From: Symbiodinium natans | Lineage: Eukaryota > Sar > Dinophyceae > Suessiales > Symbiodiniaceae | Assembly (NCBI GenBank): GCA_905221605.1 | Contig: CAJNDS010000874.1 | Coordinates: forward strand, 1-56,071 | DNA length: 56,071 nt | Direction: 5' to 3' | Part shown: positions 1 through 9,338 of the stretch, piece by piece | How the letters are laid out: the number at the start of each line of letters is the position of its first letter | Position numbering within the stretch: position 1 is the stretch's first letter | Position numbers and translations under genes: made by a program | Notes under the pieces: generated by a model | What the model was told of the DNA's origin: nothing | The model's input: only the letters and a program-made list of their open reading frames with translations | Database searches by the model: none

Positions 1-2107
1 TAGGTCTCTCTATTTCATTCCCATTTGTATTAATTAGGAAACCGGGGGATTCTTGATTATAATTATTCTATATAGGAAGGATGGAATATCATAATATTTT
101 CTAATGATCAAATTCGGAGAACTTCAAATCTTCTGATCTGAAGTGGCAGAATTTGTATCATTTGAAAATGATTTATAAAATGATCGATATCAAATGGGGA
201 TCGTTTCATTATGGAATTTCATGAGCGGATGATCTTTTCCTCCTATTATGGGATTCTCTCGGTTTCGCAATGGAAAATTTTTATCCTGGCGCCTGAAGGG
301 ACAAGGTTTCCTTCTCGTTTCATTCATTCCAATCGAACTTTATATCAAATAGGAATTAAAGATAGATCGAATATAATTCATTTTTCATTTTCGTATCTCG
401 TTTGATTTGTAGAAATAATATTTGATGTTTTTTTTGATTTGGGGGTGGTCCGATGTGGGAGATTTAGATTAGGAATGAATCTCCTTCGATTTGTGCCATA
501 AGCAAGCGAATCATATCTTCCAAATAAAATGGATAAATTTGAGATTCTTCTGAGATATTTGCAATTCATTTCGTTCTCATGATTCTTTTCTCTTTCTTTT
601 CTGATATCTTGTTCATCCTAGGGCTCATTTGGGAGAGTTGTAAGATGCATGTCTGATATCTTCTTTTAATTGGGAATGATGATGGAATATTTATTCAATC
701 GAGATTCATTTCAATTGGAATTTCGTCCATGGACTTCGTTTGGTTTTGATTCAAGAATTCTCTTTGATTCATTTCAGAAGATTTTTTCTTGATGTCTGAA
801 GGAATAAGATTTCCTTCTCTATTCATATTTATAGTTCCTTGATATGGAATTTCAAGGTATTCGTCGGCTCTCATTTTCGAGAAATATATATATATATATT
901 CGATATCATCAGACGTTCTTTTAATTCAAGGATAAGATTCTATGGGTCGTGAAGATGGCGCTTTATTATTAGGATGATTCCCTTTTCGCAGGGTCATTGA
1001 TTAATGAATGGAATAAATTTGGTTGAATTGGGTGCAGATGCCACCTCATAGAGGCGTAAATGATATCTCCAATGCCTATTCGGAGAATTTCAAGTTGGGT
1101 CCATAATGATTTCCTTGGATTTTAGTTTGTTTGTGATCGTATTCCGAATTTCCAGATTCTTTTCTAATTCGGGGTGGTGGCGAGATTTGATTATATGGAA
1201 GAAAATTTGTGGGATCGTATTGGAACGATGAGATGTTCCGAGATCCTGGATATTGAAATATATTTGGAATCTATCTATATATTTTCTTTTGGACGAATGT
1301 CATTTATATTATTAGGGATGCATCAAATGAAATCAAGGCGAGAATATACGAAGATTCTCTACGCGAGAAGTTTGTATTCCCAGAAATACGAAATAAATAT
1401 CGTCCGGATTCGAGAAAAATATACGAATCATAAGGACGAGGATATAAAGAATGGGACGGATGTGGGAGGGCAATGGAATATATAATTGCTATTCATGATA
1501 GATATGATACGAATGTATCTGAATATCGAAGATTTCCTTCTTTGATTGATCTTGGATTTCAATTTCTAATTGGAAAATATATTATGAATATCTCAATATA
1601 CGATATTTCAAGATTTTCATTTATATGATATGATCTTTTGATAAGAGGATTCTCCCGATCCTGCATTGCAAATATTCTATTGAGGAATATATTCTGATTA
1701 ATGATATATGATATTATTAATAGAACTTTCATCGAGTTCTTATCCTTTGAAATCCATATTCTTTTTTCTGGATGGATTTTGTCTATTTTTCCAATATTAT
1801 AATCAGATTATCGATTTGGAGATTGATCTTCAATTCCCAACATCAATTCCGATATGAGGATTGTATATCTTGTATATCCTTGATTGGAGATATTTCTCAT
1901 CACATTTTCGTGGGATTATTGGCTCACCCGGATCGAATATCTCCAATCCGAATTGCGAGTATTATAGAATTCTAATATCAATAATAAATTCAATATCCAT
2001 ATGATTCGATTATCATTTTATTTTATTTTAATGAAATGAGATCATTATATCCTCAAATTTGGGGTCAACATGATCATTATTATTCTCTATATATGTATAT
2101 ATATATA
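1..2107. other. AT-rich DNA, no recognisable gene
   Basis: This stretch is AT-rich and full of GAAT, GATATC and GATTC words. It contains a short TA microsatellite near 883-899 and a longer TA-rich tract at 2087-2108, where the next element begins. The longest open frame (1174-1485, plus strand, 103 codons) has no domain I recognise, and its composition simply follows the AT-rich DNA. I see no RNA gene. Words such as TGGAATTTC recur at irregular spacing (near 209, 711, 843 and 1081), so this could be another very old satellite. The periodicity is too weak to call by eye. Confidence 0.5.
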
Positions 2108-2134
2108 TGGTCACACCCCCCCCCATGATCCATG
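2108..2134 (+). repeat. Left terminal inverted repeat
   Basis: It begins TGGTCACA, runs through nine C residues and ends ATGATCCATG. Read on the opposite strand, the sequence at 4523-4553 gives TGCTCACG, thirteen C residues and ATGATCCACG. Apart from homopolymer length, three positions differ. The outer edge abuts a (TA)n tract. Confidence 0.75.
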
Positions 2135-2432
2135 TGTATCCTTTTCTTGCTTGTCCTTCTGCACCTGTGCTTATTTGCACATATGGTTGAAGTGAAAAAA
2201 CACCGGTATTTACGATACTTTCGTGTCTTGCCATGTCTGAAGCTACAACTTGCTATTGATTATCTACACTTTTAAACAACAGAAATCTACAAACAGAATC
2301 CGTTTCTGGATTTGGTTTTGTGTGGTTTGCTAATCTCTGTTATTCACTCTATAGTAGCTTCCAATATACACCTTCTTGAACTTCAACAATATTCATTGAT
2401 TAGATAAATATTACCTTATAAACCATTGTATA

Positions 2433-3079
2433 ATGCATGAACATAAAAGAAGAGATGAAGGGGTTTCAAATAAAGCACCTAACACAAGAAGCAGACTACA
2501 TAATGAAGTTAGAGACGAATTCGCAAAGACAGAGACATTTTTAACGGACACGCAAGGACTTAAATTAGCGTATGAGAGTCCTGACGGGATATATCAAAAG
2601 TGGTTCTATTTTATACATTGCTGGGACTAAAAGCTGTAGAGATGTTTATGGTGATTGAAACCTTCCTTTATATAAGACGCAACTGACTCAGTGTTATAAA
2701 GACGTAGATAAGTTCATTCAAGATGGTTTTATTGAAATAGACGGTTAAAGAAAAGAAGAAACTGGAATTTCTGGTATTGTAAGTCACAGTTTAGGTTCAG
2801 CATCGGGACAACAAATAAACAATGATTATGGGAATGTATTCAGAAGTCGTGGCTATGGTTCTCCTTATGTCTCAGGACAACGACCAGAAGACACTGGGAC
2901 AAAACATATGAATACGGAAAGTAGAAGACCCCGTTAGTATGTTTGAAAAAGGAAGTATAACATCAAAGAAATCAACATTAGACCCTCTACAAAAACATCC
3001 TTATGAAGATATAGGCAATATTCAAAACAAAGCAGGACATCTACCTATAACCGAAGAAGAGTTTTTAACAACAGTTTGA
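2433..3079 (+). pseudogene. Class-3 lipase-like pseudogene, viral (PLV/virophage) type
   Basis: The family are alpha/beta hydrolases with a Ser-Asp-His triad that hydrolyse acylglycerols or phospholipids; versions are encoded by Polinton-like viruses and virophages. Reading begins at ATG 2433, after a TATAAA-like motif at 2415-2422. The frame shifts near 2600, where the sequence continues as LYIAGTKS, an early motif of this family. In-frame stops follow at 2656 (TGA) and 2746 (TAA). The nucleophile elbow reads SHSLG (2782-2796) where the family has GHSLG; the Ser codon is 2788-2790. After a stop at 2935 a second frameshift restores the reading with DPVSMF (Asp codon 2927-2929) and HPYEDIG (His codon 2996-2998), ending at TGA 3077. 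Two frameshifts and three stops make it non-functional. Which virus group it came from is inferred, not shown. Confidence 0.72.
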
Positions 3080-3108
3080 TGCCATAATCATTTCATAAGA
3101 AAGCAACA

Positions 3109-3335
3109 ACATACGAACAAATAGAGACATCGAAGATAGAGAAGCAATTTAAACAACATGCTTACGAAGAGATAAGAAAGTTAGTTGAGAATAATTAAGT
3201 AGATGAAGCAGTTAAGCAGGTGAAAGGTAGGAAGAAGAATAATAGTAAGACACTTCATATAGTTTTGAATTACTTGATTGAATACAAGTTGAAGGTATGT
3301 ATATGTAATCAAATTATCTATGCGTTTCATATATC
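3109..3335 (+). pseudogene. Small Lys/Glu-rich ORF remnant, unknown
   Basis: Downstream of the lipase remnant, one frame reads a hydrophilic Lys/Glu/Gln-rich stretch (for example KIEKQFKQHAYEEIRKLVEN). It crosses one in-frame TAA at 3196-3198 and continues with charged residues to about 3310. There is no ATG at its beginning. It may be the damaged C-terminal tail of the lipase gene in another frame or a separate small viral gene. I do not recognise a domain. Confidence 0.35.
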
Positions 3336-3590
3336 ATGGAAACTTTTTGTCCCGCAGATATCCTCATTGATAGTTTAAGTTTTCTTTGACACAAAGGTAG
3401 TTCTTATGTTAAGTGTCAAGGGTTTAAGACCAAAACGATTGTTGGATTTAAACCATTGCGTGGCCTCTTCTCACAAGTTAGATATTTGCCGTCAAAAAAT
3501 ATGGGAAACTTACCAATTGAAATAGAATTGGTAACTAATGCTACTAATTGTATCAATTACCGCAGTCAGAATATCAAGAGATTTCGGGAA
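3336..3590 (+). pseudogene. Major capsid protein-like fragment (PLV/virophage type)
   Basis: The frame containing ATG 3336 crosses one stop (TGA 3387-3389). It then reads a stretch with GSSYVKCQGFK (from 3396), FKPLRGLFSQVRYLP (about 3447-3491) and LPIEIELVTNATN (about 3510-3548). The pattern 'FKPL-GL-[FL]-[NS]Q--YLP ... LPI-[IL]-[EI]-LV--A' is what I associate with the linker and second jelly-roll region of major capsid proteins of Polinton-like viruses and virophages, recalled from family knowledge and not tested here. Only about 80 of some 500-600 residues remain. The coding similarity ends where the palindrome array begins at about 3590. It shares strand and element with the lipase remnant. 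Confidence 0.55.
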
Positions 3591-3966
3591 AACTCGAGCC
3601 GGCTCGAATTTTCCGAAAAATCTCCAGGCACCAGGTCACCACAACTCGAGCAGGCTCGAATTTTCCAAAAAAAAACTACATTCTGTCATCTATGAGACCT
3701 TGGGGTCACACAGCCATGGTTTCAGCATATTTTTTAGAAAATTCGAGCCGGCTCGAATTTTCCGAAAATTCTTGAAGCTCCAGGTCTCGAAAACTCGAGC
3801 AGGCTCGAATTTTCCAAAAAAAAACCTAAATTATGTCATCTATGAGGCCTTTGGGTCACACAGCTATGGTTTCAGCATTTTTTTAGAAAACTCGAGCCGG
3901 CTCGAATTTTCCGAAAATTCTTGAAGCTTTAGGTCCCAGAAACTCGAGCAGGCTCGAATTTTCCAA

Positions 3967-4030
3967 AAAAACCTAACTTTCAGGATTTACCGGGCTGCTG
4001 GAGCCATAGATCCTGAAATTTAGGTTTTTT
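3967..4030. repeat. Stem-loop 1 inside the palindrome cluster
   Basis: The left arm AACCTAACTTTCAGGATT pairs with the right arm ATCCTGAAATTTAGGTT, around a loop containing GGGCTGCTGGAGCC. Arms are about 20 bp with two mismatches. It recurs at 4171-4230. Confidence 0.7.
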
Positions 4031-4170
4031 TTTGGAAAATTCGAGCCTGGTCGTGTTTCGGCAATCTACTGTGTCAGTTTTTTTTGGAAAATTCGAGCCG
4101 GCTCGAATTTTCCTAAAATTCTTGAAGCTTTAGGTCCCAGAAACTCGAGCAGGCTCGAATTTTCCAAAAG

Positions 4171-4230
4171 AAACCTAACTTTCAGGATCTACCGTGCTGC
4201 TGGAGCCATAGATCCTGAAATTTAGGTTTA
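4171..4230. repeat. Stem-loop 2 inside the palindrome cluster
   Basis: Second copy of the preceding stem-loop, about 203 bp downstream, with arms AACCTAACTTTCAGGATCTA and ATAGATCCTGAAATTTAGGT. Differences between the copies fall in the loop and at one arm base. Confidence 0.7.
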
Positions 4231-4370
4231 TTTTGGAAAATTCGAGCCTGGTCGTGTTTCGGCAATCTACTGTGTCAGTGTTTTTTGGAAAATTCGAGCC
4301 TGGTCGTGTTTCGGCAATCTACTGTGTCAGTTTTTTTTGGAAAATTCGAGCCGGCTCGAGTTTTCTAAAA

Positions 4371-4522
4371 AAGCATGATTTTTTCGGGTATTTTTCTACC
4401 TTGTTGATGTAAATGACCTGCCTGACTTGAAATGATATAGGTTTTTATCGGCCCTGTCGGTGTATTTGTCGCTAGCTCATAGCCCCCTCTCCTCCCAAGA
4501 TCCATCTGCTTCGAAGCAGAAA
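4371..4522. other. Spacer inside the element, no gene
   Basis: This lies between the last palindrome and the right terminal repeat. The only structure seen is a short inverted repeat, GATCCA...TGGATC, enclosing the 14-bp palindrome at 4506-4519 and overlapping the terminal repeat. No coding potential is seen. Confidence 0.5.
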
Positions 4523-4553
4523 CGTGGATCATGGGGGGGGGGGGGCGTGAGCA
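4523..4553 (-). repeat. Right terminal inverted repeat
   Basis: Reverse complement of the left terminus: CGTGGATCAT, thirteen G residues, then CGTGAGCA, immediately followed by (AT)n. A 14-bp perfect palindrome, CTGCTTCGAAGCAG (4506-4519), lies just inside it. The homopolymer length differs between the two ends (9 versus 13), as expected of slippage after insertion. Confidence 0.75.
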
Positions 4554-4570
4554 TATATATATATATATAA

Positions 4571-5560
4571 TGCTCGAGAAATTTTAAAACTTAGATTGAA
4601 ATAGATCAAGAATCTCCTGAAGAAAGTTTCCATACGAAGATATTATAAAGGAAGGAAGAAGATCCAAGGATTATCTTGAGATTTTATCTATCATATTTCG
4701 AAAACTATGGCGACATCCAAGCATAACTTGAAGGGATCTTCCATATCAAGATGTGGTGAAAGAATGAAGAAGATCAAAATCATCCATGAATAGAATTCCC
4801 ATGGTAATTTTTTTGCATATATATAAAGAATTCGGAAATCCAATTTGAAGGCCATTTTCGTATCAAGACATTGAGAAAGATCGAAGATATCCGTGGAATC
4901 CATGATCCGGGTTTCCATCTCAAGATGAGTTTAATAATGAAGAAGATCCAAGGATCCTATGATAGGACTTTCCATATCAAGATATATGAATGAACGAAGA
5001 AGATCAAAGGAATCCCTGAGGGGAATTTATATATAAAACCTTACGAAAGGATGAAGAAGATTCAAGCATTCCTTCCAAAAAAATATATCAAGATATTGCA
5101 AGAGAATGAAGAATTTCAAAGGAATTCTTGAAGGGCATTTCCATACTAAGATTCTATACGAAGAATGAAGAAGAATCAAGAATCTTTCAATAGAATGTTT
5201 ATATCAATTTATTGCGCAAGAATGAAGAAATCCAAAGAAAAGATAATTCAAATATCAAGATATTGAGAAAGAATGAAGCAAATAAGATGCGAAAGAACGA
5301 AGAAATCAAGTGATTCCTTTCAGCAAATTATAATATCAAAGATATCATCAAAGATCGAACAAATCCAGGGAATCCTTCAAAGGAGTTTATATATCAAGAT
5401 ATTGCCAAAGCAAGAAGGATTCCAAGGAATCCATATAGAATATATTTCCAGATGAAATAAACGAACGAAGAAGGCCCAAGGAATCCTTGATAGGAATTTC
5501 CATATCAGGATATTACAGAAGAACGAAGAAATTCCAAGAAATCCTTGAAGACAATTTCCA
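4571..5560 (+). repeat. Degenerate AT-rich satellite, ~57-bp period
   Basis: Recurring words in fixed order are GAAGAAGATCCAAGGAATCC, then GGAATTTCCATATCAAGATAT, then GAAAGAATGAAG. The GAAGAAGATC word starts near 4647, 4770, 4941, 4997 and 5055, and its relatives continue at about 55-60 bp steps to 5545. Copies are heavily diverged. It is unrelated in sequence to the 73/63-bp family downstream. The two ORFs here (60 and 75 codons) only read through the repeat. Confidence 0.65.
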
Positions 5561-5722
5561 CCAGGGAGTCTCTGGGGTTTTGTATTCCAGGGAGTCTCTG
5601 GGTGGGAATTTCAGGGAGTGTGTAGGGTTGGGCACTCCAGGGAGTCTCTAGGGTTGGGCACTCCAGGGAGTCTCTAGGAGTAGACCGGGCGAGGAGAAGA
5701 GTTCCGGGCGAGGAGAAGAGTT
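5560..5722 (+). repeat. Two short minisatellites (~26 bp and 19 bp)
   Basis: CCAGGGAGTCTCT or a close variant starts near 5561, 5588, 5612, 5638 and 5663 (period 25-27 bp). Directly after, CCGGGCGAGGAGAAGAGTT is present twice in tandem (about 5685-5722). The two minisatellites separate the AT-rich satellite from the 73-bp satellite. Confidence 0.75.
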
Positions 5723-6371
5723 GAGTTTAAAATCTAACAACCCTACATCGAAGGAGGGAAACAGCGCACATCTCTAAATATCTGTCTTTGATCCTCAAGC
5801 CTAGACCCACCAAAGGCCTTACAATTAGGTAAACACCACAAATCTCCCCTGATCTGTCTTCGATCCTTAACCCTAGAGTCACCGAAGGCCTTACAATTAA
5901 GTATACAACACGCATTTCTCCAAGATCTGTTTTCCATCCTGAATCCTAGACCCACCGAACTCCTTACAATTTAGTAAACAACACAAATCTCCCCAAGATC
6001 TGTCTTCGATCCTTGAGCCTAAACCCACCAAAGGACTTACACTTACACAAACAGCACAACTTGCTCAAGATCTGTCCTCGATCCTTCACCCTAGACCCCT
6101 CGTAGGGCACACATTTAGGCAAACAGCACAGGCATCCCCCGAAAACATCTTCGATCCCTAAAACTTGACCCACCGAAGACTTTGCAACTAAGCACACAAC
6201 ACAAGTATTGCCAAGATCTGTCTTCTAACCCTACCCCTAGACCCGCCGAAGGCCTTACAATGAAGTAAACGTCACCTCCCCAAGATCTGTTTTTTATACG
6301 TAAGCATAAGCCCACCGAAGGCTTTACAATTAAGTAAACAACACAAACTTTCTCAAGATACGTCTTTTAGG
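5723..6371 (+). repeat. Left flank satellite, ~73-bp unit, segment 1
   Basis: About nine diverged units in fixed order: AAGATCTGTCTTCGATCC, TTAACCCTAGACCCACCGAA, GGCCTTACAATTAAGTAAAC, AACACAAATCTCCCC. The period is about 73 bp. Divergence between copies is obvious by eye, with many substitutions and small indels. ORFs on either strand here are repeat read-through. Confidence 0.85.
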
Positions 6372-7186
6372 ATTTTTAAGGTTTAGGGTTTGTTTGTTTG
6401 TTTGTGGGGGCGGGGTGCTTCGCATGCTTACTTTTTGGTTCTTTCTTTGACGTGGTGTGTCACAGGCATATTGGTTCCTCGTCTCCAGGAAGCTTTCAAC
6501 GCAGAAAGAAAACTGTCGCACACACTTGCAGCAAGCTGTTCGTGTGTTTACTCACAGCTGTTTTTCACGACGCCTTTTCTTGCACTTTGGAAAATCTTTG
6601 CTTCCTATTTCTTAGCACCAGCTGCTCGAACATGTCATGCGCTTGGTGTCCAGTTCGAAGCACCCACCTCTCCCTCCCTTGGGTTCTGTACTTTAGCTTT
6701 AAGCATTGCCTTCGCTTTACGCTGTGGTCCCTCTTTCCCGGTTCGTTTCCCTTCGGATGGGGGGGGTTGGCTCTCGACACCTTCAGCTTCAGCTTGCATA
6801 TTTAGCTTTCATCTTGATTCCAGATTCTTGCTGCCCGCCACCACTCGTCAAAAAGAAAGGGACTTGTGCGAGAGAGCTCTGCAGGTTTTATCTTAGCTTG
6901 CTGGTGCTTAGAAATAGGGGTCGGGTAGAACAATCCGACGCGGTAAAGAATCTGTCGCACACAAGTTGTTTCTTCTCCATCATACTTTTGGCACAGCAAG
7001 GAAACTGTGAGGCAAGGATATGCTTTACCGTGCCGACTGATTGCTTGGTCAGGAAAAGATTGAAAATCAAATGGTTGAATTTTGCCTGATCGAGTTAGAG
7101 AGATATATGTCTGGAATCTTGGAAACCCTAATGGAAGAACAACTTGACAATTTGCCTCCATGAATACAAGCAAGTGATGGCTTGGC
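6366..7186. mobile_element. Dispersed fold-back element, copy 1 (longest)
   Basis: It interrupts the flank satellite. It starts with a TTTAGGG-like run (GGTTTAGGGTTTG) and a G-rich stretch, then GTGTGTCACAGGCATATTG, which is shared with the two other copies. It ends with TGATTGCTTGGTCAGGAAAA and GGAGAGATAAATGTCTGGAA-like words shared with copy 2. Inverted arms CAATCCGACGCGGTAAAG (about 6931-6949) and CTTTACCGTGCCGACTGATT (about 7022-7042) can pair. The middle, about 6550-6920, is C/T-rich and is not seen in copies 2 and 3. Overlapping ORFs of 127-168 codons exist on both strands but are not conserved in the other copies, so I do not call genes. Autonomous or derived status is unknown. Confidence 0.6.
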
Positions 7187-8556
7187 GCTAGGCCCACCGA
7201 AGGCCTTGCAACTAAATAAACAGCACAATTCGCCCCCAGCTCTGAGTTCGATGCTTCACTCTACCCCACCGAAGGCATTACAATGGAGTAAACAGAACAA
7301 ATTTCCCCAAGATCTTTCTTCTATCCTTAACCCTAGACCCACCAAAGGCAATACAATCATATAAACAATACAAATCTTCACAAGGTCTGCCTTCGATCCT
7401 TACCCCACTTAACCCTTCTCCCAACGAGGCCTTGCGAATAAGTAAGCCATACAAATCTCCCCAAGACCGTTCTTCGATCCATATCCCAATGCCCATTGAA
7501 GGCCTTTCAGCTATGTAAATAATAAAAATCCCCCGAAGATCTGTCTTTAATCCCTAGACCAACCGAAGGCCTTACAATTGAGCAAACAACGCGGATCTCC
7601 GCAAGATCTGGCTTTGATCCCTTAACCCTAGACCCACCGAAGACCTTACAATTAAGTAAACAACGCAGATCTCCCAAAGATCTGTCTTGGACCCTTAACA
7701 CCCTTAACCCTAGACCCACCGAAGGCCTTGCGAATAAATAATAAGTAAACAACACAAATGTCCACAAGATCTGTCTTCGTTCCTTAACCCTAGTCCAACC
7801 GAAGGCCTGACAATTAAGGAAACAATGCAGTTTTTTGCTAAAAATATTAGGTCTTCAAGTCTAGACCCTTACAATTCAGTAAACACGAATCTGCAGAAGA
7901 TCTGTCTCCGATCCTTAACCCTAGCCCCACCGAAGGCCTTACAATTAAATGAACAACACAAATCTCCCCAAGATCTGTCTTCGATTCTGGGAGACCCGCC
8001 GAAGACCTTACGAATAAGTAAACAACGCGAGTCTCTCCAATATCGGTCTTAATCCTTAATTCTAGACCCACGCAAGGCCCTACAATTACGTAAACAACAC
8101 AAACCTCCCCGAGATCTGTCTCCGATCCTTAACCCTAGACCCACCGAAGGCCTTACAGATAGGTAAACTCCCCAAGCTTCTTCAAGATACCGCCGCCCTC
8201 AATGAATCGAAGGCCTTATATTTCAATAAGCAACACAAATCTGCCCAAGATCTATCTTCGATCCTTGAGCCTAGATCCAACGAAGGCCTCACAATTAGGT
8301 AAACACCAAAAGCTTCTTCAAGATTCATCTTCGATCCGCTGCCCCAAACACACCGAAGGCACTACAAATAAGTAAACAACACAAATGACCCCAAGATCTA
8401 TCCTCGATCAGATCCTTAACCCTAGACCCATCGAAGGCCTTGCATTAAGTAAACAATACAGACGGCCCCAAGATCTGTCTTCGATCCTTAAGCTTAGGCC
8501 CCCACAGCCTGACCTTACAATTAAGTAAACAACACCGGCTTCCTCAAGATACAGCT
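7187..8556 (+). repeat. Left flank satellite, ~73-bp unit, segment 2
   Basis: About 19 diverged 73-bp units in the same orientation as segment 1. Near 8160-8210 and 8300-8330 the units carry the variant CTTCTTCAAGAT, also seen just before each fold-back element as CTTCCTCAAGATAC-like words. One unit near 7680-7720 has a short duplication of CCCTTAAC. Confidence 0.85.
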
Positions 8557-9008
8557 TCAAGGGTTTTGGGTTTTGGGTGTGCATGGTTGTTGAGGGGGGG
8601 CAGTGTTACACGTGTGTTTATAGTTTTTCTTTGAGCAGTCGGTGTGGTTTGTCACATTCATATTGTTTCTTCAGACTCTAGCAAGTTTGTGTCGCAGAAG
8701 AAACTGTCCCACACATGTTTTCTTGTTTCCAGCAAGCAATCGACACGGCGAGAAAATTAACATACACATTTTGTTGCTGCTTGCTTGCAGCAAGCAATCC
8801 GGCACGGTAAGGAACTCTCGCACACATGTTGTTTCTTCTTCTCTAGCAAATTTTCGGCACGGTAAGGAAGTTGTGAGTCGAAGAGTTGTCTTACCGTGCC
8901 GACTGATTGCTTGGTCAGGAAAAGATTGACGATCGGTTGATTTTTCCTGATCGCGTTGGAGAGATAAATGTCTGGAATATTTCATCTTGACAACTTGTCT
9001 ACATGCTA
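8557..9008. mobile_element. Dispersed fold-back element, copy 2
   Basis: It starts GGGTTTTGGGTTTTGGG and contains the conserved GTTTGTCACATTCATATTG-like word. It has several internal copies of a CAAGCAATC-GGCACGGTAA motif (near 8732, 8791 and 8853). Its right part holds the inverse, TTACCGTGCCGACTGATTGC (8891-8910), so 8790-8812 and 8889-8913 can form a stem. The right end matches copy 1. No coding capacity is evident. Confidence 0.65.
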
Positions 9009-9338
9009 ATCTCCCCAAGATCTATCTTCGATCCTTAACCCTAGACCCACCGAAGGACTGATAATTATGTAAACATCACAAATCTCATCAGGATCTGTCT
9101 TCGATCCGTAACCCTAGACCCACCCAGGGCCTGGCAATTCTGTAAACAACACACATCTCCACAAGATCTGCCTTCGACGCTTAACCCTAGACCCACCGAA
9201 GGCCTGACAAGTACGTAAGCAACGCAGATTCGCCAAGATCTGTCTTCGATTCCCTTTCCTAGACCCACCGAAGGCCTGACAATTACGTGAACAACACGAA
9301 TACCCCCAAGATCTGTCTTCGATCCGTAGCCCTGCACA
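9009..9338 (+). repeat. Left flank satellite, ~73-bp unit, segment 3
   Basis: Between four and five diverged units of the flank satellite (AAGATCTGTCTTCGATCC ... GACCCACCGAAGGCCTGACA). The last breaks off after TTCGATCCGTAGCCCTGCAC, where GC-richer single-copy sequence begins. Confidence 0.85.

Larger units (their letters stand above)
3593..4370. repeat. Cluster of CTCGAG/TTCGAG palindromes in short tandem repeats
   Basis: At least nine copies of a palindrome centred on CGAGCCGGCTCG (or CGAGCAGGCTCG) occur, starting near 3593, 3644, 3737, 3795, 3891, 3943, 4086, 4144 and 4339. The best is a perfect 28-bp palindrome at 4086-4113; that at 3737-3762 is perfect over 26 bp. The first six form a tandem repeat of about 149 bp (3593, 3741, 3891), which includes a copy of a GGGTCACACAG stretch (near 3702 and 3854). 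Then a ~200-bp unit duplicates (3943 to 4144). A related half-site followed by GGTCGTGTTTCGGCAATC occurs three times (about 4045, 4246 and 4298). Open frames here only read through the repeats. Confidence 0.8.
2108..4553. mobile_element. Decayed TIR-bounded Polinton-like virus (PLV) insertion
   Basis: The segment is bounded by imperfect inverted repeats at 2108-2134 and 4523-4553. Both ends lie directly inside TA dinucleotide tracts (2087-2108 and 4553-4568), as expected for insertion into a TA target. Inside, from left to right, are a class-3 lipase pseudogene, a small charged ORF remnant, a capsid-like fragment and a palindrome cluster, all read on the plus strand. Lipase and double-jelly-roll capsid genes are known cargo of Polinton-like viruses and virophages. 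At about 2.4 kb it is far shorter than complete elements, which are usually 14-40 kb, and no integrase, DNA polymerase or packaging ATPase is visible. I infer an internally deleted, dead copy. An alternative is a host transposon that captured viral genes. The boundaries are well supported; the viral assignment rests on two decayed genes. Confidence 0.65.

Noticed and set aside
1174-1485. 103-codon ORF in the AT-rich left end
   Set aside because: Its composition follows the surrounding AT-rich DNA, it has no domain or homologue I recognise, and no neighbouring gene gives support.
1-2107. Inverted copy of the 57-bp AT-rich satellite flanking the viral element
   Set aside because: A few shared words (GATATGGAATTTC) are suggestive, but no regular period could be followed by eye.
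2433-3079. Functional lipase gene
   Set aside because: At least three in-frame stops and two frameshifts, with no splice-site pattern that would remove them.
3538-3924. 128-codon ORF over the palindrome cluster
   Set aside because: It is made of repeat read-through (RLEFSE/SRAGSNFPK-type motifs from the palindromes). Only the first part, in another frame, has capsid-like similarity.
6390-7197. Overlapping ORFs of 127-168 codons as a transposon gene
   Set aside because: They overlap on both strands, show no recognisable domain and are not conserved in the other two copies of the element.
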